The notes: generated by a model not told the origin, from the letters alone. Shown: positions 1 to 9,885, numbered from the stretch's first letter. The stretch is DNA of 64,000 nucleotides from Thioalbus denitrificans (GCF_003337735.1 NZ_QPJY01000011.1:38350-102349), one strand, 5' to 3'. Made by a program: numbers and translations.

Positions 1-429
1 GAGCCGCTCCGCCGCCGGGGCTCCGAGCAGCGTCCGCAGCAGGGCGTCCACCTCGTCCATCAGCCCATGGTGGTCGAAGCCGGGGCGGTACCACTCCAGC
101 AGGGTGAACTCGGGATTGTGGTGGCGCCCCACCTCGTCGTCGCGGAACACCCGCGCCAGCTGGTAGACGGGACCGCTGCCGGCCGCCAGCAGCCGCTTCA
201 TGGCGAACTCGGGCGAGGTCTGCAGGTAGAGGGTGCGGCCGTCGGGGGAGCCCGGACCGTGCAGCCGCGTGGCGAGGCTCGCCAGGTGGGGATCGGTGAC
301 CGGTGCGGCGGCCAGCGCCGGGGTCTCCACCTCCAGCACGCCGCGCGCCGCGAAAAAGGCGCGGGTGCGGGCGAGCAGCTCGGCGCGCCCGCGCAGGGCC
401 TCGAGGCTGGCGCTGGGTCTCCAGTTCAT
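1..429 (-). CDS. epmA: EF-P--(R)-beta-lysine ligase EpmA, N-terminal part (runs off left edge)
   Basis: Only the first 143 codons are present; the rest lies beyond position 1. The product resembles the catalytic core of class II lysyl-tRNA synthetase without the anticodon-binding domain. The protein starts [19 protein letters not shown] and carries class II motif 2 features ([17 protein letters not shown], then [20 protein letters not shown]). In the family it attaches beta-lysine to a lysine of elongation factor P. It lies just downstream of efp on the same strand, with epmB divergent on the other side, so the whole modification module is clustered. That context separates it from a true LysS. 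Confidence 0.92.
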   Translation of the reverse strand, partial: MNWRPSASLEALRGRAELLARTRAFFAARGVLEVETPALAAAPVTDPHLASLATRLHGPGSPDGRTLYLQTSPEFAMKRLLAAGSGPVYQLARVFRDDEVGRHHNPEFTLLEWYRPGFDHHGLMDEVDALLRTLLGAPAAERL

Positions 430-481
430 GGGGCGGGCGCCCGGGGCGGGACTCGGTCCCGCCCCGGTTTGCCGGAGGCTC

Positions 482-1054
482 CTACTCTTCCTTGGCGCGC
501 GAGACGTACTCGCCGGTGCGGGTGTCGATCCTGAGCAGCTCGCCGATCTGCACGAACAGCGGCACGCGGACCACGGCCCCGCTCTCCAGGGTCGCCGGCT
601 TGCCGCCCCCGCCGGAGGTGTCGCCCTTGAGACCGGGATCGGTCTCGGTCACCTTCATCACCACGAAGTTGGGCGGGGTCACAGACAGGGGCGCGTCGTT
701 GTAGAGGGTCACGGTGCAGACATCCTGCTCCTTGAGCCACTTGGCCGCATCGCCCACCGCATCGGGCGCGGCGGCATACTGCTCGAAGGTGTCGGGCACC
801 ATGAAGTGGTAGAACTCGCCGTCGTAGTAGAGGTACTGCATCTCCACGTCCACCACGTCGGCGCCCTCCAGGGTTTCGCCCGACTTGTAGGTGCGCTCCC
901 AGATCCGCCCGGTCTTGAGGTTGCGCAGCTTGACGCGGGTGAAGGCCTGGCCCTTGCCCGGCTTCACGAACTCGCACTCGGCGATGGCGCAGGGTTCGCC
1001 GTCCACCATCAGCTTCAGGCCGTTCTTGAACTCGTTGGTGCTGTAAGTCGCCAT
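482..1054 (-). CDS. efp: Elongation factor P
   Basis: 190 aa, the normal EF-P length. It relieves ribosome stalling at polyproline stretches. The N-terminal KOW-like domain carries the loop [11 protein letters not shown], in which Lys34 is the residue that EpmA/EpmB beta-lysylate in Escherichia coli. The C-terminal OB domains end with the conserved [13 protein letters not shown] start at 1054; no strong Shine-Dalgarno sequence is visible. It is divergent from epmB across a 146-bp gap and followed by epmA 52 bp downstream. A Lys rather than Arg at position 34, with EpmA and EpmB present, indicates the lysylation pathway rather than EarP rhamnosylation. Confidence 0.97.
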   Translation of the reverse strand: MATYSTNEFKNGLKLMVDGEPCAIAECEFVKPGKGQAFTRVKLRNLKTGRIWERTYKSGETLEGADVVDVEMQYLYYDGEFYHFMVPDTFEQYAAAPDAVGDAAKWLKEQDVCTVTLYNDAPLSVTPPNFVVMKVTETDPGLKGDTSGGGGKPATLESGAVVRVPLFVQIGELLRIDTRTGEYVSRAKEE

Positions 1055-1200
1055 AGTTCGGAGCTACTCGATAGGTTGTCGAATGAATGCGGGTGTCCGG
1101 CCGGACGCCGGCGGCAGGAAGTGAAAAGGCTGGGCGGAACCGCTAAGATTCGCCCACTTCCTCGCCACAGCCCGGCCCGGCCTGTCAAAAAATTCCGCCA

Positions 1201-2205
1201 ATGATACCGCGAACCCGTCCCGCTTGGCAGACCGGCGGCTGGCAACAGCAGCTGGCGGAGGCCCTCGGCGACCCGGAGGAACTGATCCGGCGCCTCGCCC
1301 TCGACCCGGGGCTGCTGCCGGCGGCCAGGGCCGCCGCCACCGCCTTCGGACTCAAGGTGCCCGAAGCCTACCTGGGCCGCATCCGCCCGGGCGACCCCCA
1401 TGACCCGCTGCTGCGCCAGGTGCTGCCCCTCGGCGCCGAGCTGGAACCGGCGGCCGGCTACGTGGCCGATCCGCTCGGGGAGAACAAGGCCATGCCCGTA
1501 CCGGGGCTGCTGCACAAGTACCGGGGGCGGGCCCTGCTGGTGGTCACCGGCGCCTGCCCGATCCACTGCCGCTACTGCTTCCGCCGCCACTTTCCCTACG
1601 CCGAGGCCAACCCTTCACGCCAGGAATGGTCGACCGCCATCCACTGGCTCGGCATGAATCCGGAGGTACACGAGGTGCTGCTCAGCGGCGGCGATCCCCT
1701 CTCCCTGCCCGACCCGAAGCTCGCCATGCTGGCACGGCGGCTCGCCGCCATCCCCCACCTGCGGCGGCTGCGCATCCATACGCGCATGCCGGTGGTGGTC
1801 CCGGACCGGGTGACCGCCGAGCTGATCGCCTGGTTCACCGGAACCCGCCTGCAGCCGATCATGGTCCTGCACTGCAACCACCCGCGCGAGCTCGATGCCG
1901 GGGTGAGCGCGGCTCTCGGCCGGCTGCGCGAAGCCGGGGTCACGCTGCTCAACCAGGCGGTGCTCCTGCGGGGCGTGAACGACGCGACCGACACCCTGGC
2001 GGAGCTGAGCGAAGCCCTCTTTGCCGCCGGCGTCCTGCCCTACTACCTCCACCTGCTCGACCCGGTGGCGGGCGCGGCCCACTTCGAGGTGCCGGTGGAC
2101 AGGGCCCGGCAACTGCACACCGGGATCCGTGATCGGCTGCCCGGTTACCTCGTGCCGCGCCTGGTGGTCGAGCGCCCGGACGCCCCCGCGAAGCTGCCGC
2201 TCTGA
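1201..2205 (+). CDS. epmB: L-lysine 2,3-aminomutase, EF-P modification EpmB
   Basis: 334 aa radical-SAM, PLP-dependent enzyme. It makes (R)-beta-lysine from L-lysine for EpmA to attach to EF-P. The 4Fe-4S/SAM motif CPIHCRYC supplies Cys119, Cys123 and Cys126. The following LLSGGDPLSLPD and HYLHLLDPV-like segments are typical of the KamA/YodO family. Its length is close to E. coli YjeK (342 aa) and shorter than catabolic lysine aminomutases, which fits the EpmB branch. It is divergent from efp, so the two may share a regulatory region. Confidence 0.95.
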   Translation: MIPRTRPAWQTGGWQQQLAEALGDPEELIRRLALDPGLLPAARAAATAFGLKVPEAYLGRIRPGDPHDPLLRQVLPLGAELEPAAGYVADPLGENKAMPVPGLLHKYRGRALLVVTGACPIHCRYCFRRHFPYAEANPSRQEWSTAIHWLGMNPEVHEVLLSGGDPLSLPDPKLAMLARRLAAIPHLRRLRIHTRMPVVVPDRVTAELIAWFTGTRLQPIMVLHCNHPRELDAGVSAALGRLREAGVTLLNQAVLLRGVNDATDTLAELSEALFAAGVLPYYLHLLDPVAGAAHFEVPVDRARQLHTGIRDRLPGYLVPRLVVERPDAPAKLPL

Positions 2206-2260
2206 ACCCCTCCCGCACGGGCACCGGACCCGGCGGGAGATGTTTCCTGTGCGTGCCTGA

Positions 2261-2292
2261 TTCACAGAGTTGCGGCCACCGGCCGCTATAAT
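2261..2292 (+). promoter_or_regulatory. Candidate sigma-70 promoter for the PilZ-like/fimX operon
   Basis: A consensus TATAAT lies at 2287-2292, 30 bp before the ATG. TTCACA at 2261-2266 could be the -35 box, but the 20-bp spacer is long, so the -35 assignment is weak. A good ribosome site (AGGAG) precedes the start codon at 2322. Confidence 0.35.
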
Positions 2293-2321
2293 CGGATGGA
2301 TACGGTCAGGCAGGAGCGGGC

Positions 2322-3950
2322 ATGGACGGCAGGAACGGACCCATCGGGCTGTGGACACCCGGGACCGACGGCGGGACCGGCGTCGACCTCGGGCGTCGCA
2401 GCCTTCAGACGTGGCTGGAGTCACTCCCGCTGAGCGACGCCGGCGCATCGGCAGGACCCCTGGTGGCGCGGCTCGCGGGCATCAACCGGCAACGGGCCGA
2501 GGCCCGGGAACGGTTCGACGCCCTCGAGCTGCTGCGGCCCGTTGCCCAGGAAATCGCCGCCACCCTGCAGGCGGACTCGCTGCGGCCTTCCGCCCGCGGC
2601 ATACCCCTTCCCGAGGCCCAGGCGCTCCAGCGCGAGCTCAGCGACGGCTACAAGCTGGTGGCCGAAGCCCAGGCCGGCAGCCGTTCACTGTTCCAGGATC
2701 GGATCCTGGTGCCGACCGCCCTCCAACGCGCCCTGTATCACCTGAGCGAGCGGCTGACCTGCGCCTGGAGACGCTATGATCGCCTCCCCGCGCGAACCTG
2801 GCTCGATATCCACCGCATCTATGACTACGCCACCCGGGAAGGTCACGCGGCAACCAGGATCAAGGACGCAATGGTCCCCGGAACCGGCGAGACCAGCATC
2901 GAGGACACCTACAAGCGCATCCTGCTGCTGGCGCTCGCCAACCCCTATGCCCTGCGGCCCCAGACGCTGGAACGGCTCCAGCAACAGCTCTGGCTATGGT
3001 CTGACTCGGCCCGGATCCAGGGTCCCTACGGGCGCGACGGCCTGTTCCAGATCACGCTGGGGCTGGACCTGCCGCCCACCCACCGCTACACGGACCCCCA
3101 GCCCGGGGAGGACACCCGCATACTCGACACCACGGAGCTGGTGCAGCGGCTGGAGCGCCTGCTCTCCCAGGGCGAGCACACCGCCTCGCCCCAGCCCCTC
3201 TCCGGAACCACGCTGCGGCACCTCATCCATGCCTGGGGTGAACAGCCGGTGCGGAGATTCCCGCGGGCGGAACGGGTGCTGCGGCTGGAGGTGGTGCTCG
3301 GCCTGAGCACGACCCATGGTCTGCTGGAGCGCCAGGAGACGCAGGGACGCGGTCGCGGCGCGGGGACCGGTTCCGGGGGTGCGGGCAACCCGGTCCTGCG
3401 GCGCAGCGAAATCCCCGTCCGCAGCGGTGACGGCCAGCCCACCGGCACCGCGGGCCGTATCTGTTCCACCCTGGATGTCAGCCTCGGCGGCTACTGTCTG
3501 CGCTGGGAGGGTGATCGCCCACCCGGCCTGCAGGTAGGCGAAGTGGTCGCCCTGAGCCGCCCCGACAACCCGGTCCTGTCCCGGCGCTGGTACGTGGGCG
3601 TGGTGCGCTGGTTGCAGCAATCCCGGGACGGGGCGCTGGCGGTCGGGGTGGAACTCCTGGCCCCCGGCGCCCGTCCGCTCGAGCTCAGACGCCTGCGGCA
3701 GGGCGAGAATGCCGCCCTGCTCAAGGGGCTGCTGCTGCCCGAACTGCGCAACGTGGGCCAGCCCGCGAGCCTGCTGCTGCCGGGCAGCGGCTACCACGGC
3801 GGGGAGCCGATCGAGCTGCGCCGTGAAGGATTCACCATCCGGGTGCGGCTGCACGAAGGCATTGCCGGCAGCGACAGCTATCGACAGTTCACCTTCGAAT
3901 TTGACGCGGGCCCCCCTGCCGAAGGTGATACCCTCCAGGCGTTCCGCTAA
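2322..3950 (+). CDS. PilZ-like domain protein, probable cyclic-di-GMP effector
   Basis: 542 aa. Residues 1-300 are largely helical, with no motif I recognise. The C-terminal part looks like a split PilZ domain: a basic RRFPR stretch at about 311-315, then DVSLGG (D385, S387, G390), matching the PilZ [DN]xSxxG motif, then beta-rich sequence. No signal peptide or membrane segment. It precedes the fimX-like gene on the same strand, so a joint role in type IV pilus or surface control is inferred. The PilZ call rests on these short motifs alone; the long insert between the Arg motif and DxSxxG is atypical. Start chosen for the AGGAG site upstream. Confidence 0.55.
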   Translation: MDGRNGPIGLWTPGTDGGTGVDLGRRSLQTWLESLPLSDAGASAGPLVARLAGINRQRAEARERFDALELLRPVAQEIAATLQADSLRPSARGIPLPEAQALQRELSDGYKLVAEAQAGSRSLFQDRILVPTALQRALYHLSERLTCAWRRYDRLPARTWLDIHRIYDYATREGHAATRIKDAMVPGTGETSIEDTYKRILLLALANPYALRPQTLERLQQQLWLWSDSARIQGPYGRDGLFQITLGLDLPPTHRYTDPQPGEDTRILDTTELVQRLERLLSQGEHTASPQPLSGTTLRHLIHAWGEQPVRRFPRAERVLRLEVVLGLSTTHGLLERQETQGRGRGAGTGSGGAGNPVLRRSEIPVRSGDGQPTGTAGRICSTLDVSLGGYCLRWEGDRPPGLQVGEVVALSRPDNPVLSRRWYVGVVRWLQQSRDGALAVGVELLAPGARPLELRRLRQGENAALLKGLLLPELRNVGQPASLLLPGSGYHGGEPIELRREGFTIRVRLHEGIAGSDSYRQFTFEFDAGPPAEGDTLQAFR

Positions 3951-3963
3951 CATTGCATTGTTA
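3948..3963. promoter_or_regulatory. AT-rich 16-bp palindrome between the PilZ-like gene and fimX
   Basis: The stop codon of the PilZ-like gene opens the palindrome TAACATTGCATTGTTA (arms TAACA/TGTTA, centre TGCA, one mismatched pair). It stands out in very GC-rich surroundings and could be a protein-binding site for the downstream gene. There is no direct evidence of function. Confidence 0.25.
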
Positions 3964-4130
3964 CGGAGGTCCCGGACGTCCGGCCGGACGTGTTCGCCGT
4001 GCGGGCAGGCGAGGCAGCAACGCCGGAACGGGGCGTACCGCGTCCGGTTCCGGCATTTCCGGCCGGTCCGAACGATGTCACGAACTACGGCGCAGGGGGC
4101 GCAGGGATTGCAACCGATGGAGCCGCGAGC

Positions 4131-6224
4131 GTGAAGGACACCGAAATCATCCGCCTGCTGGTACTGGTGGACTCCTCCAACGAGGCCGAAGCCCAGGTGA
4201 GCGCACTGCGCAACGCCGGCATGGCGGTGCGCGCCACCCAGATTACCGATCGGGCGGGGCTGGTGGAGGCTCTCGAGCAGCAGCGCTGGGAGCTGGTTCT
4301 GGCCCGCGAGGCGGTGGGTGACACCGGTGTCGACGAAGTGCTCGAGCTGCTGGAGTCGCGCCAGAAGGACATCCCGCTGATATTGCTCGTGGACGACCCC
4401 AGCGAGCTGACCCTGGTCCAGTCGCTGCAGGCCGGGGCCGCCTATGCCCTGTCGCCGGCCCAGAACCAGCTGCTGGCCCTGGTGGTGGAGCGGGAGATGA
4501 ACGCCCTGGACGAGCGCCGCGAACATCGCCGTTGCCGCGCGGCGCTGCGTGACAGCGAGAAGCGCTGCCGCAGCCTGCTGGAGAACTCCCGCGACGCCAT
4601 CGCCTATATCCACGACGGCATCCATCTCTACGCCAACCCCGTCTATCGGCAGCTGTTCGGCTACGACGGCGGGGAGGACCTGGAAGGCATGCCGATGATG
4701 GACCTGGTGGCGGGGCAGGACCAGGCCCGGTTCAAGGAGTTTCTACGCGCCCACGCCCGCGAGGGGCGCCACGGCCAGCGCTTCGAGTACCGCGGCGCAG
4801 GCGCCGATGGTGCCGAGTTCGACGCCGTCATGGACTTTTCGGAAGCCGCCATCGACGGTGAACCCTGCACCCAGGTCATCGTCCGCCCGCGTGCGGAGCA
4901 CGCCGGCGCCGATACCCATCTGCACGAGATACGGCGCCAGGATCTGGTTACCGGGCTGTTCAACCGCGACGCCTTCCTGGAACTGCTGAACGACGCCATC
5001 AGCGCCGCGGCGAAGGGCGCTGCGGATGACGGATTCGTGGTGCAATACCTCGAGGTCGACAATCTCGGCGAAATAGCCCGCAGCATCGGTCTGGCCGGTG
5101 TGGACGTCGTGCTCAACGACATCGCGGCACTGCTGCGGCAGACCCTCGACGCGGAGCGCACCGCCCTGGCCCGCTATGCCGACGGCGCCTTCACCTGCCT
5201 GCTGCGGGCGGTTCCCCTGGAGCGGGCCCGGGAACAGGCCGAGACACTGGCGCGCAGCATCGGGGAGCAGATCTTCGATGTCACCGGCCGTTCGGTACAG
5301 GTGAGCGTGAGCATCGGGCTCGCTCCCGTGGGCGACAACGTCTGCACCGCCCAGGAGGCCCTGGACCAGGCCCATAACGCCTGCGTGGCTGCCGCCGGCA
5401 GAAGCGGCGGCAGCCATGTGAACGTCTACCGGCAGCGGATGGAGGACGGTGCGGACGGGGTGGACGAAACGCTGGGCGCCCGGCTGCGGGAGGCCCTGGA
5501 ACAGGATGCCTATGCCCTGGTGTTCCAGCCCATCGTCAACCTGCACGGCGAGGCGCGGGAGTACTACGAGGTACTGCTGCGCCTGAGCAGCGATGACGGC
5601 AACCTGATTCCGGCGGGCAAGTTCCTGCCGGTGGCCGAGCGCATCGGCCTGATGACCGATCTTGATCGCTGGGTCATGAGGCGCGCGATCCGGGTGCTTG
5701 CCGAGCAGCACCGCTCCGGTTTCAGGACGGCCTTTTTCATCATCCTCTCCCAGGCGACCATCCTGGACGAGACGTTCCCCGCCTGGCTGGGCCAGGCGCT
5801 CAAGGATGCCCACCTCGGCGGCGACGCGCTGGTGTTCCAGATCGGCACCGGGATCGCCGCCGATTACCTCAAGCCGGTGCTGCGACTCGCCGAACAGCTG
5901 CGGGAACTCCACTGCCGGATCACGCTCACCCAGTTCGGCACCGGCCTGAACCCCTTCGGACTGCTCAAGCACCTGGACGTCGAATTCCTCAAGCTCGCCC
6001 CCTCCTTCATCGCCAACCTCACCCGCTCCCGGGAAAACCAGCAAACCCTGGAGAGCCTGGTGGAAGAGGCCCATGGCCACGGCAAGCTGGTGATCGCGCC
6101 CCAGGTGGAGGAAGCCTCCAGCATCGCCATGTTGTGGCAGAACGGCATCGACTTCACCCAGGGCTACTTCCTGCAGGAACCGAGCCAGTGGCTCGCCTAC
6201 GACTTTCACGGGGATAGCGGGTAA
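4131..6224 (+). CDS. fimX: FimX-like degenerate GGDEF/EAL protein, c-di-GMP effector for type IV pili
   Basis: 697 aa from the GTG at 4131, chosen because GGAG sits 8 bp upstream and the length then matches Pseudomonas FimX (691 aa). A GTG at 3990 would add a low-complexity leader. Order: receiver-like domain (about 5-120), PAS (about 140-250), GGDEF domain, EAL domain. Both catalytic motifs are degenerate: ADGAF at 350-354 replaces GGDEF, and EVL at 480-482 replaces EAL, the same EVL substitution known in FimX. A non-catalytic c-di-GMP receptor role in twitching motility is therefore inferred. The upstream PilZ-like gene is a likely partner. No pil genes are in the window. Confidence 0.8.
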   Translation: MKDTEIIRLLVLVDSSNEAEAQVSALRNAGMAVRATQITDRAGLVEALEQQRWELVLAREAVGDTGVDEVLELLESRQKDIPLILLVDDPSELTLVQSLQAGAAYALSPAQNQLLALVVEREMNALDERREHRRCRAALRDSEKRCRSLLENSRDAIAYIHDGIHLYANPVYRQLFGYDGGEDLEGMPMMDLVAGQDQARFKEFLRAHAREGRHGQRFEYRGAGADGAEFDAVMDFSEAAIDGEPCTQVIVRPRAEHAGADTHLHEIRRQDLVTGLFNRDAFLELLNDAISAAAKGAADDGFVVQYLEVDNLGEIARSIGLAGVDVVLNDIAALLRQTLDAERTALARYADGAFTCLLRAVPLERAREQAETLARSIGEQIFDVTGRSVQVSVSIGLAPVGDNVCTAQEALDQAHNACVAAAGRSGGSHVNVYRQRMEDGADGVDETLGARLREALEQDAYALVFQPIVNLHGEAREYYEVLLRLSSDDGNLIPAGKFLPVAERIGLMTDLDRWVMRRAIRVLAEQHRSGFRTAFFIILSQATILDETFPAWLGQALKDAHLGGDALVFQIGTGIAADYLKPVLRLAEQLRELHCRITLTQFGTGLNPFGLLKHLDVEFLKLAPSFIANLTRSRENQQTLESLVEEAHGHGKLVIAPQVEEASSIAMLWQNGIDFTQGYFLQEPSQWLAYDFHGDSG

Positions 6225-6225
6225 T

Positions 6226-6345
6226 CAGTCGCCAGTCGCCGGTACGTAGGGCCGGATTCATCCGGCCAGGCAACAGACATTCCGACCGGCCTTGTTGTGC
6301 AGATTAATCTACACCTACGCGCTGGCTGCCGGCGACTGGCCACTG
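6226..6345. repeat. REPIN/BIME-like pair of inverted GTAG-headed REP palindromes
   Basis: Between the convergent fimX and DUF1015 genes. REP 1 (6246-6267) starts GTAGG and continues GCCGGATTCATCCGGCC. REP 2 (6297-6318), on the opposite strand, reads GTAGGTGTAGATTAATCTGC. An outer inverted pair (6227-6242 and 6329-6344, both containing CCAGTCGCCGG or its complement) closes a larger hairpin. The 5' GTAG head and the inverted arrangement match RAYT-associated REPs. Confidence 0.75.
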
Positions 6346-6347
6346 CC

Positions 6348-7604
6348 TCAGTCCAGCACGTGCGACACCAGGCCGTCGGCGAGCTTGGGCTCGAACCAGG
6401 TGGACTTGGGCGGCATGACCCGGCCGCTGTCGGCCACGGCCATCAGGTCCTCCATGGAGGTGGGATAGAGGGAGAAGGCGGCCGCCATCTCGCCGCTGTC
6501 CACCCGCGCCATGAGCCCCTCCAGCCCCCGGCTGCCGCCCACGAAGTCGATGCGCGGGTCCCGGCGCAGGTCCACGATCCCCAGCAGCGGCTCCAGCACC
6601 CGGTCGGTCAGCAGGCTCACGTCGAGGCGGCCCACCGGATCCGCGGCCGGGATGCAGGCGGGATCGAGGGTGAGACGGTACCAGCGCGCCGCCAGGTAGA
6701 GGCCGAACTCCCCCCGCGCGGACGGACGCACGGGTTCCGGCTCCTGCTCCACCCGGAACTCCGCCGCCAGGCTCTCCAGGAACGTCTCCGGGCGCATGCC
6801 GTTGAGATCGCGCACCACGCGGTTGTAGTCGAGGATGCACATCTGGTCATGGGGGAAGAGCACGGCCAGGAAATAGTTGTAGCTCTCCTCTCCCGCGTGG
6901 GCGGGATTCGCCGCCTTCCGGTTCGCGGCCACCCGCGCGGCGGCGGCCGAACGGTGGTGGCCGTCGGCGATGTAGAGCGACTGCATGGCCTCGAAGGCGG
7001 AGCTCAGGGCGGCGGTCACCTCCGGGTCGCGGATCACCCACAGGGTGTGCACCACGCTGTCGTCGGCCGTTACCCCGAATTCGGGCGCCTCGGCGGTCAC
7101 CCCCGCCAGCAGCTCGGCCACCGCCGCGTCCTGGCGGTAGGTGAGCAGGACCGGTCCGGTCTGGGCGTGCAGCGCCTCGATCTGGCGCACCCGGTCATCC
7201 TCCTTGTCCGGGCGGGTGAACTCGTGCCGGCGGATGCGGCCCGATTCGTAGGCCGCCACCGAGGCCACCGCCACCAGGCCGGTCTGCGTCTGCGCGCCCC
7301 GGGTCAGCCGGTAGGCGCAGTAGCGGGGCTGGGTATCACGGTGCAGGATCCCCTCGGCGACCATGCGCTCCAGGTTCTCCGCCGCCTTGGCGTAGACTTC
7401 GGGGGCGTGGGGATCGGTACCCTCCGGCAGATCGATCTCGGCCCGGGAGATATGCAGGAAGCTCCATGGCCGCCCGGCGGCGCGGGCCCGCGCCTCCACC
7501 GCGGTCACCACGTCATAGGGAGGAGCGATGACCGCGGCGGCCTGCTCGGGCAGGGGGCGCAGTCCGGTGAAGGGGCGAATCAAAGCCATCGTTGTCTCAT
7601 CCAT
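6348..7604 (-). CDS. DUF1015 family protein
   Basis: 418 aa cytosolic protein. The start ALIRPFTGLRPLPEQA followed by VIAPPYDVV is the DUF1015 (UPF0785-like) signature, and IADGHHRSAAA in the middle is the most conserved family motif. The biochemical role of the family is not established; the gene often sits next to serine/phosphoserine metabolism genes, which is not the case here. It is convergent with fimX and 22 bp downstream of parC on the same strand, so it may be co-transcribed with parC. Start ambiguous between Met1 and Met6. Confidence 0.85.
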   Translation of the reverse strand: MDETTMALIRPFTGLRPLPEQAAAVIAPPYDVVTAVEARARAAGRPWSFLHISRAEIDLPEGTDPHAPEVYAKAAENLERMVAEGILHRDTQPRYCAYRLTRGAQTQTGLVAVASVAAYESGRIRRHEFTRPDKEDDRVRQIEALHAQTGPVLLTYRQDAAVAELLAGVTAEAPEFGVTADDSVVHTLWVIRDPEVTAALSSAFEAMQSLYIADGHHRSAAAARVAANRKAANPAHAGEESYNYFLAVLFPHDQMCILDYNRVVRDLNGMRPETFLESLAAEFRVEQEPEPVRPSARGEFGLYLAARWYRLTLDPACIPAADPVGRLDVSLLTDRVLEPLLGIVDLRRDPRIDFVGGSRGLEGLMARVDSGEMAAAFSLYPTSMEDLMAVADSGRVMPPKSTWFEPKLADGLVSHVLD

Positions 7605-7626
7605 GTCAGCAGGGGTAATGACCGCG

Positions 7627-9885
7627 TCACTCGGTGGCGTCGGATTCCAGGCGGTCGACCCGCTGGAATCCGCGGGGCAGCTTGTTGCCGCGACGCCCCC
7701 GTTCGCCCCGGTAGTGCTCCAGGTCGGCGGGTTTCAGGGTGAGGTGGCGCTTGCCGGCGTGGATGGTGAGGCGTCCACCCGGCGGGATCACCGCCAGTCC
7801 CACCACGTACTCCTCCCGCGCCGCCACCCTGGCGCCCGGGATGCTCATGATCCTGTTGCCCTTGCCCCGGGCCAGCCGCGGCAGATCCTCCACCGGGAAG
7901 ACCAGCAGCCGGCCGTTGTTGGAGACAGCCGCCAGCAGGTCCTGCGCCGGGTCAGCGACCTGCCGCGGCGGCAGCACGCGGGCGCCCTTGGGCAGGTTGA
8001 GGATGGCCTTGCCGGCCTTGTTCTTGGCGATCAGCTCACCCAGCTCGGTGACGAAGCCGTAGCCGGCGTCGGAAGCCATGAGGTAGAGATCCTTCGGCTC
8101 GCCCATGTAGACGCCGACGAAGGCGGCCCCGTCCGGCGGGCTTAGACGGCCGGTGAGCGGCTCGCCCTGCCCCCGCGCCGAGGGCAGGGTGTGGGCCGGC
8201 AGGGAGTAGCTGCGACCGCTGGCGTCCAGGAACACCGCCGGCTGGTTGCTGCGGCCGCAGGCGGCGGCCAGGAAGCTGTCGCCGGCCTTGTAGCTGAGCC
8301 CCGCCGGATCCAGGTCGTGGCCCTTGCCCGCGCGCACCCAGCCCTTCTCCGAGAGCACCACCGTGACCGGCTCGGCCCCCACCAGGGTGGTCTCGTCGAT
8401 GGCCTGGGCCGCGGCCCGGGCCACGATGGGCGAACGGCGCCCGTCGCCGTACTTCTCCGCGTCGGCCAGCAGCTCGTCGCGGATGAGCGCCTTGAGCAGG
8501 TCATGGGAGCCGAGCGTCTGCTCCAGGGACTGGCGCTCGCTGTCGAGCGCCTCCTGCTCGCCGCGGATCTTCATCTCCTCGAGCCGGGCCAGGTGGCGCA
8601 GCTTCAGCTCCAGGATCGCCTCGGCCTGGATGTCGGTGAGGCCGAACCGCTCCATCAGCACCGGCTTCGGCTCCTCCTCGTGGCGGATGATGGCGATCAC
8701 CTCGTCGATGTTCAGATAGGCCGCCAGCAGGCCGTCGAGGATGTGCAGCCGGGCCAGCACCTTCTCCAGCCGGTGCTGGAGGCGCCGGGTGACGGTCTGG
8801 ATGCGGAATTCCAGCCACTCGCCCAGCAGGTCGCGCAGGTTCTTCACCTGGGGCCGGCCGTTCAGCCCGATGACATTGAGGTTGACCCGGTAGCTGCGCT
8901 CGAGATCGGTGGTGGCGAACAGGTGCCCCATGAGCGCCTCGACGTCGATGCGGTTGGAGCGCGGGATGATCACCAGCCGGGTGGGATTCTCGTGGTCCGA
9001 CTCGTCGCGCAGATCCGCCACCATGGGCAGCTTCTTGGCGTTCATCTGCTGGGCGATCTGCTCCAGCACCCGGGCCCCGGAGACCTGGTGCGGCAGCGCG
9101 GTGATGAGGATGTCGCCGTTCTCCCGCTCCCAGCGGGCGCGCATGCGCAGGCTGCCGCTGCCGGTCTCGTAGATCTTCTGCAACTCCTCGCGGGGGGTGA
9201 TGATCTCCGCCTCCACCGGGTAGTCGGGCCCCTGGATGTGCTCGCAGAGGTCCCACACCGAGGCGCCCGGATCCTCGAGCAGGCGGATGCAGGCGGCGAC
9301 CACCTCGCGCAGGTTGTGGGGCGGGATGTCGGTGGCCATGCCCACGGCGATGCCGGTGGTGCCGTTGAGCAGCAGGTGGGGAACCCGGGCGGGAAGCACC
9401 AGCGGCTCCTCCAGGGTGCCGTCGAAATTGGGCCCCCAGTCCACGGTCCCCTGCCCCGCCTCGGCCAGCAGCAGATCGGCGAACGGGGCCAGCCGCGCCT
9501 CGGTATAGCGCATGGCGGCGAAGGACTTGGGATCGTCCTGGGAGCCCCAGTTGCCCTGGCCGTCCACCAGCGGGTAGCGGAAGCTGAAGGGCTGGGCCAT
9601 GAGCACCATGGCCTCGTAGCAGGCCGAGTCACCGTGGGGATGGTACTTGCCCAGCACGTCACCCACGGTGCGGGCGGATTTCTTGTGCTTGGCCCCGCTC
9701 CGGAGCCCCAGCTCCGACATGGCGTAGACGATGCGGCGCTGGACCGGTTTCAGGCCGTCCCCGATGTGCGGCAGGGCGCGGTCGAGGATGACGTACATGG
9801 AGTAGTCGAGGTAGGCCTTCTCGGTGAAGGCCTTGAGGGGGAGGTGCTCCACGCCCTCGTGGTTGATCTGGATGGAATCGGCCAT
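7627..9885 (-). CDS. parC: DNA topoisomerase IV subunit A
   Basis: 752 aa, identical in length to E. coli ParC. It breaks and rejoins DNA to decatenate chromosomes. The catalytic tyrosine is Tyr127 in [11 protein letters not shown]. The quinolone-resistance region reads [12 protein letters not shown], with Ser87 and Glu91 equivalent to E. coli Ser80 and Glu84, i.e. wild type. The C-terminal beta-pinwheel domain is ParC-like and lacks the GyrA box. Its partner parE lies about 900 bp upstream on the same strand, separated by alaX. Confidence 0.97.
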   Translation of the reverse strand: MADSIQINHEGVEHLPLKAFTEKAYLDYSMYVILDRALPHIGDGLKPVQRRIVYAMSELGLRSGAKHKKSARTVGDVLGKYHPHGDSACYEAMVLMAQPFSFRYPLVDGQGNWGSQDDPKSFAAMRYTEARLAPFADLLLAEAGQGTVDWGPNFDGTLEEPLVLPARVPHLLLNGTTGIAVGMATDIPPHNLREVVAACIRLLEDPGASVWDLCEHIQGPDYPVEAEIITPREELQKIYETGSGSLRMRARWERENGDILITALPHQVSGARVLEQIAQQMNAKKLPMVADLRDESDHENPTRLVIIPRSNRIDVEALMGHLFATTDLERSYRVNLNVIGLNGRPQVKNLRDLLGEWLEFRIQTVTRRLQHRLEKVLARLHILDGLLAAYLNIDEVIAIIRHEEEPKPVLMERFGLTDIQAEAILELKLRHLARLEEMKIRGEQEALDSERQSLEQTLGSHDLLKALIRDELLADAEKYGDGRRSPIVARAAAQAIDETTLVGAEPVTVVLSEKGWVRAGKGHDLDPAGLSYKAGDSFLAAACGRSNQPAVFLDASGRSYSLPAHTLPSARGQGEPLTGRLSPPDGAAFVGVYMGEPKDLYLMASDAGYGFVTELGELIAKNKAGKAILNLPKGARVLPPRQVADPAQDLLAAVSNNGRLLVFPVEDLPRLARGKGNRIMSIPGARVAAREEYVVGLAVIPPGGRLTIHAGKRHLTLKPADLEHYRGERGRRGNKLPRGFQRVDRLESDATE

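Noticed and set aside
1095..1106. GTCCGGCCGGAC palindrome, repeated at 3978-3989
   Set aside because: Twelve GC-only bases are expected by chance in such GC-rich DNA; the two sites have no other shared flanks.
3990..4130. Upstream GTG start extending FimX by 47 residues
   Set aside because: The extension is low-complexity, has no spaced ribosome site and exceeds the family length. GTG at 4131 has GGAG 8 bp upstream.
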